Shown in pieces: positions 5,567 to 6,422 of a DNA stretch of 6,422 nt; position 1 is the stretch's first letter, and each line of letters begins with the position of its first letter. The notes under the pieces are model-generated. The model was not told the origin of the DNA and did no database searches. It was given only the letters and a program-made list of their open reading frames with translations. The stretch lies in the NCBI GenBank assembly GCA_020844525.1, contig JAJGAH010000152.1, positions 1-6,422 of the forward strand, read 5' to 3'. This stretch comes from Eubacterium sp. Lineage in GTDB: Bacteria > Bacillota > Clostridia > Lachnospirales > Lachnospiraceae. The position numbers and the translations under genes were made by a program.

Positions 5567-6422
5567 ATGGATTATAAGTCATCTGGAGTTGATATCGAAG
5601 CTGGATACAAGTCAGTTGAGCTGATGAAAAAGTATGTAAAGGAGACCGTGCGTCCGGAAATGCTGGGCGGACTTGGCGGATTTTCCGGGGCATTTTCAGC
5701 GGATGCGTTTAAGAACATGGAACATCCGACGCTTGTGTCCGGGACAGACGGAGTCGGAACCAAGCTGAAGCTGGCTTTCCTGATGGGCAAGCATGATACG
5801 GTCGGCATTGACTGTGTAGCGATGTGTGTCAATGATATTGCCTGCGCAGGCGGCGAGCCCCTGTTTTTCCTGGATTATATTGCCTGTGGCAAGAACTATC
5901 CGGAGAAAATTGCAGAAATCGTAAAAGGTGTAGCGGCCGGATGCCTGCAGTCGGAGGCTGCCCTGATTGGTGGAGAGACAGCGGAAATGCCTGGCTTTTA
6001 TCCCACGGATGAGTATGATCTTGCCGGTTTTGCAGTTGGTGTCGTGGACCAGAAGGACATGATTACCGGCGCTGATCTGCAGGATGGCGATGTGCTGATC
6101 GGTCTCGCATCCTCAGGCGTACACAGCAATGGATTTTCACTTGTGCGGAAGGTATTCGACATGACGCCGGAATCACTGGATACCTATTATGATGAACTGG
6201 GCGGAAAACTGGGAGATGTCCTTCTGGAGCCGACCAAGATTTATGTCAAAGCCCTGAAGAATATCCGAAAGGCAGGTGTCAGGGTTCAGGGCTGCAGCCA
6301 TATTACAGGCGGCGGTTTCTATGAAAATGTTCCCAGAATGCTCAGAGACGGTGTCTATGCGGAGATTGAAAAGGATTCTTATCCGGTTCTGCCGATCTTC
6401 CGTCTTCTGCAGAAAAAGGGCG
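5567..6422 (+). CDS. purM: Phosphoribosylformylglycinamidine cyclo-ligase (AIR synthetase), 3' end cut off
   Basis: The frame is open from ATG 5567 to the window edge, 285 codons; the family has about 340, so roughly 55 C-terminal residues are missing. PurM uses ATP to close the FGAM ring, forming AIR, the precursor of the PurE (with PurK) reaction. Family motifs appear in order: YKSSGVDI (3-10), GTDGVGTK (59-66, nucleotide binding), VNDI (88-91), [12 protein letters not shown] (135-146), HSNGF (186-190) and [10 protein letters not shown] (245-254). GGAGGA at 5557-5562 is a strong ribosome site 4 nt from the ATG. The 135-nt gap after purE contains no gene, clear terminator or recognisable riboswitch, so purE and purM are probably one transcript. 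The sequence seen is intact. Confidence 0.97.
   Translation, partial: MDYKSSGVDIEAGYKSVELMKKYVKETVRPEMLGGLGGFSGAFSADAFKNMEHPTLVSGTDGVGTKLKLAFLMGKHDTVGIDCVAMCVNDIACAGGEPLFFLDYIACGKNYPEKIAEIVKGVAAGCLQSEAALIGGETAEMPGFYPTDEYDLAGFAVGVVDQKDMITGADLQDGDVLIGLASSGVHSNGFSLVRKVFDMTPESLDTYYDELGGKLGDVLLEPTKIYVKALKNIRKAGVRVQGCSHITGGGFYENVPRMLRDGVYAEIEKDSYPVLPIFRLLQKKG

Overview
The window looks like chromosomal DNA from a low-to-mid GC Gram-positive bacterium. It is most likely a member of the Clostridia, probably Lachnospiraceae. The reasons are the PyrD sequence (of the kind that pairs with PyrK), strong AGGAG-type ribosome binding sites, a small three-helix membrane protein of a kind I associate with Lachnospiraceae, and a long M29-type aminopeptidase. 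The taxon is inferred from gene content and not from any marker RNA. All genes are on the + strand.

Layout. Positions 1-1174 hold the end of a pyrimidine cluster: the 3' part of pyrD and a complete pyrE. Positions 1175-1517 are non-coding and mostly filled by a 239-nt imperfect palindrome (1189-1427). Next come a 107-aa membrane protein (1518-1841) and a 198-aa HD-domain phosphohydrolase of the YfbR/HDDC2 5'-deoxynucleotidase type (1910-2506). A compact 63-nt hairpin related to the palindrome lies at 2515-2577. A leader of about 100 nt follows, then a 717-aa M29 (AmpS/AmpT) metallo-aminopeptidase homologue with an extra N-terminal region (2686-4839). A good sigma-A-type promoter precedes purE (4925-5431). 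purM begins at 5567 and runs off the end.

How the genes fit together. PyrD and PyrE carry out consecutive steps of UMP synthesis. PurE and PurM act in de novo IMP synthesis, where PurM makes the AIR that (after PurK, in the usual bacterial route) PurE converts to CAIR. The HD protein between them would dephosphorylate deoxynucleoside monophosphates, which also suits nucleotide metabolism. The membrane protein and the aminopeptidase have no evident link to it.

Most of the window is ordinary housekeeping content. The least explained part is the repeat family: one long hairpin and one shortened relative, both just after a stop codon. The long copy seems to place a -35 box next to the following gene. 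I see no defence system, phage, CRISPR, tRNA or rRNA.
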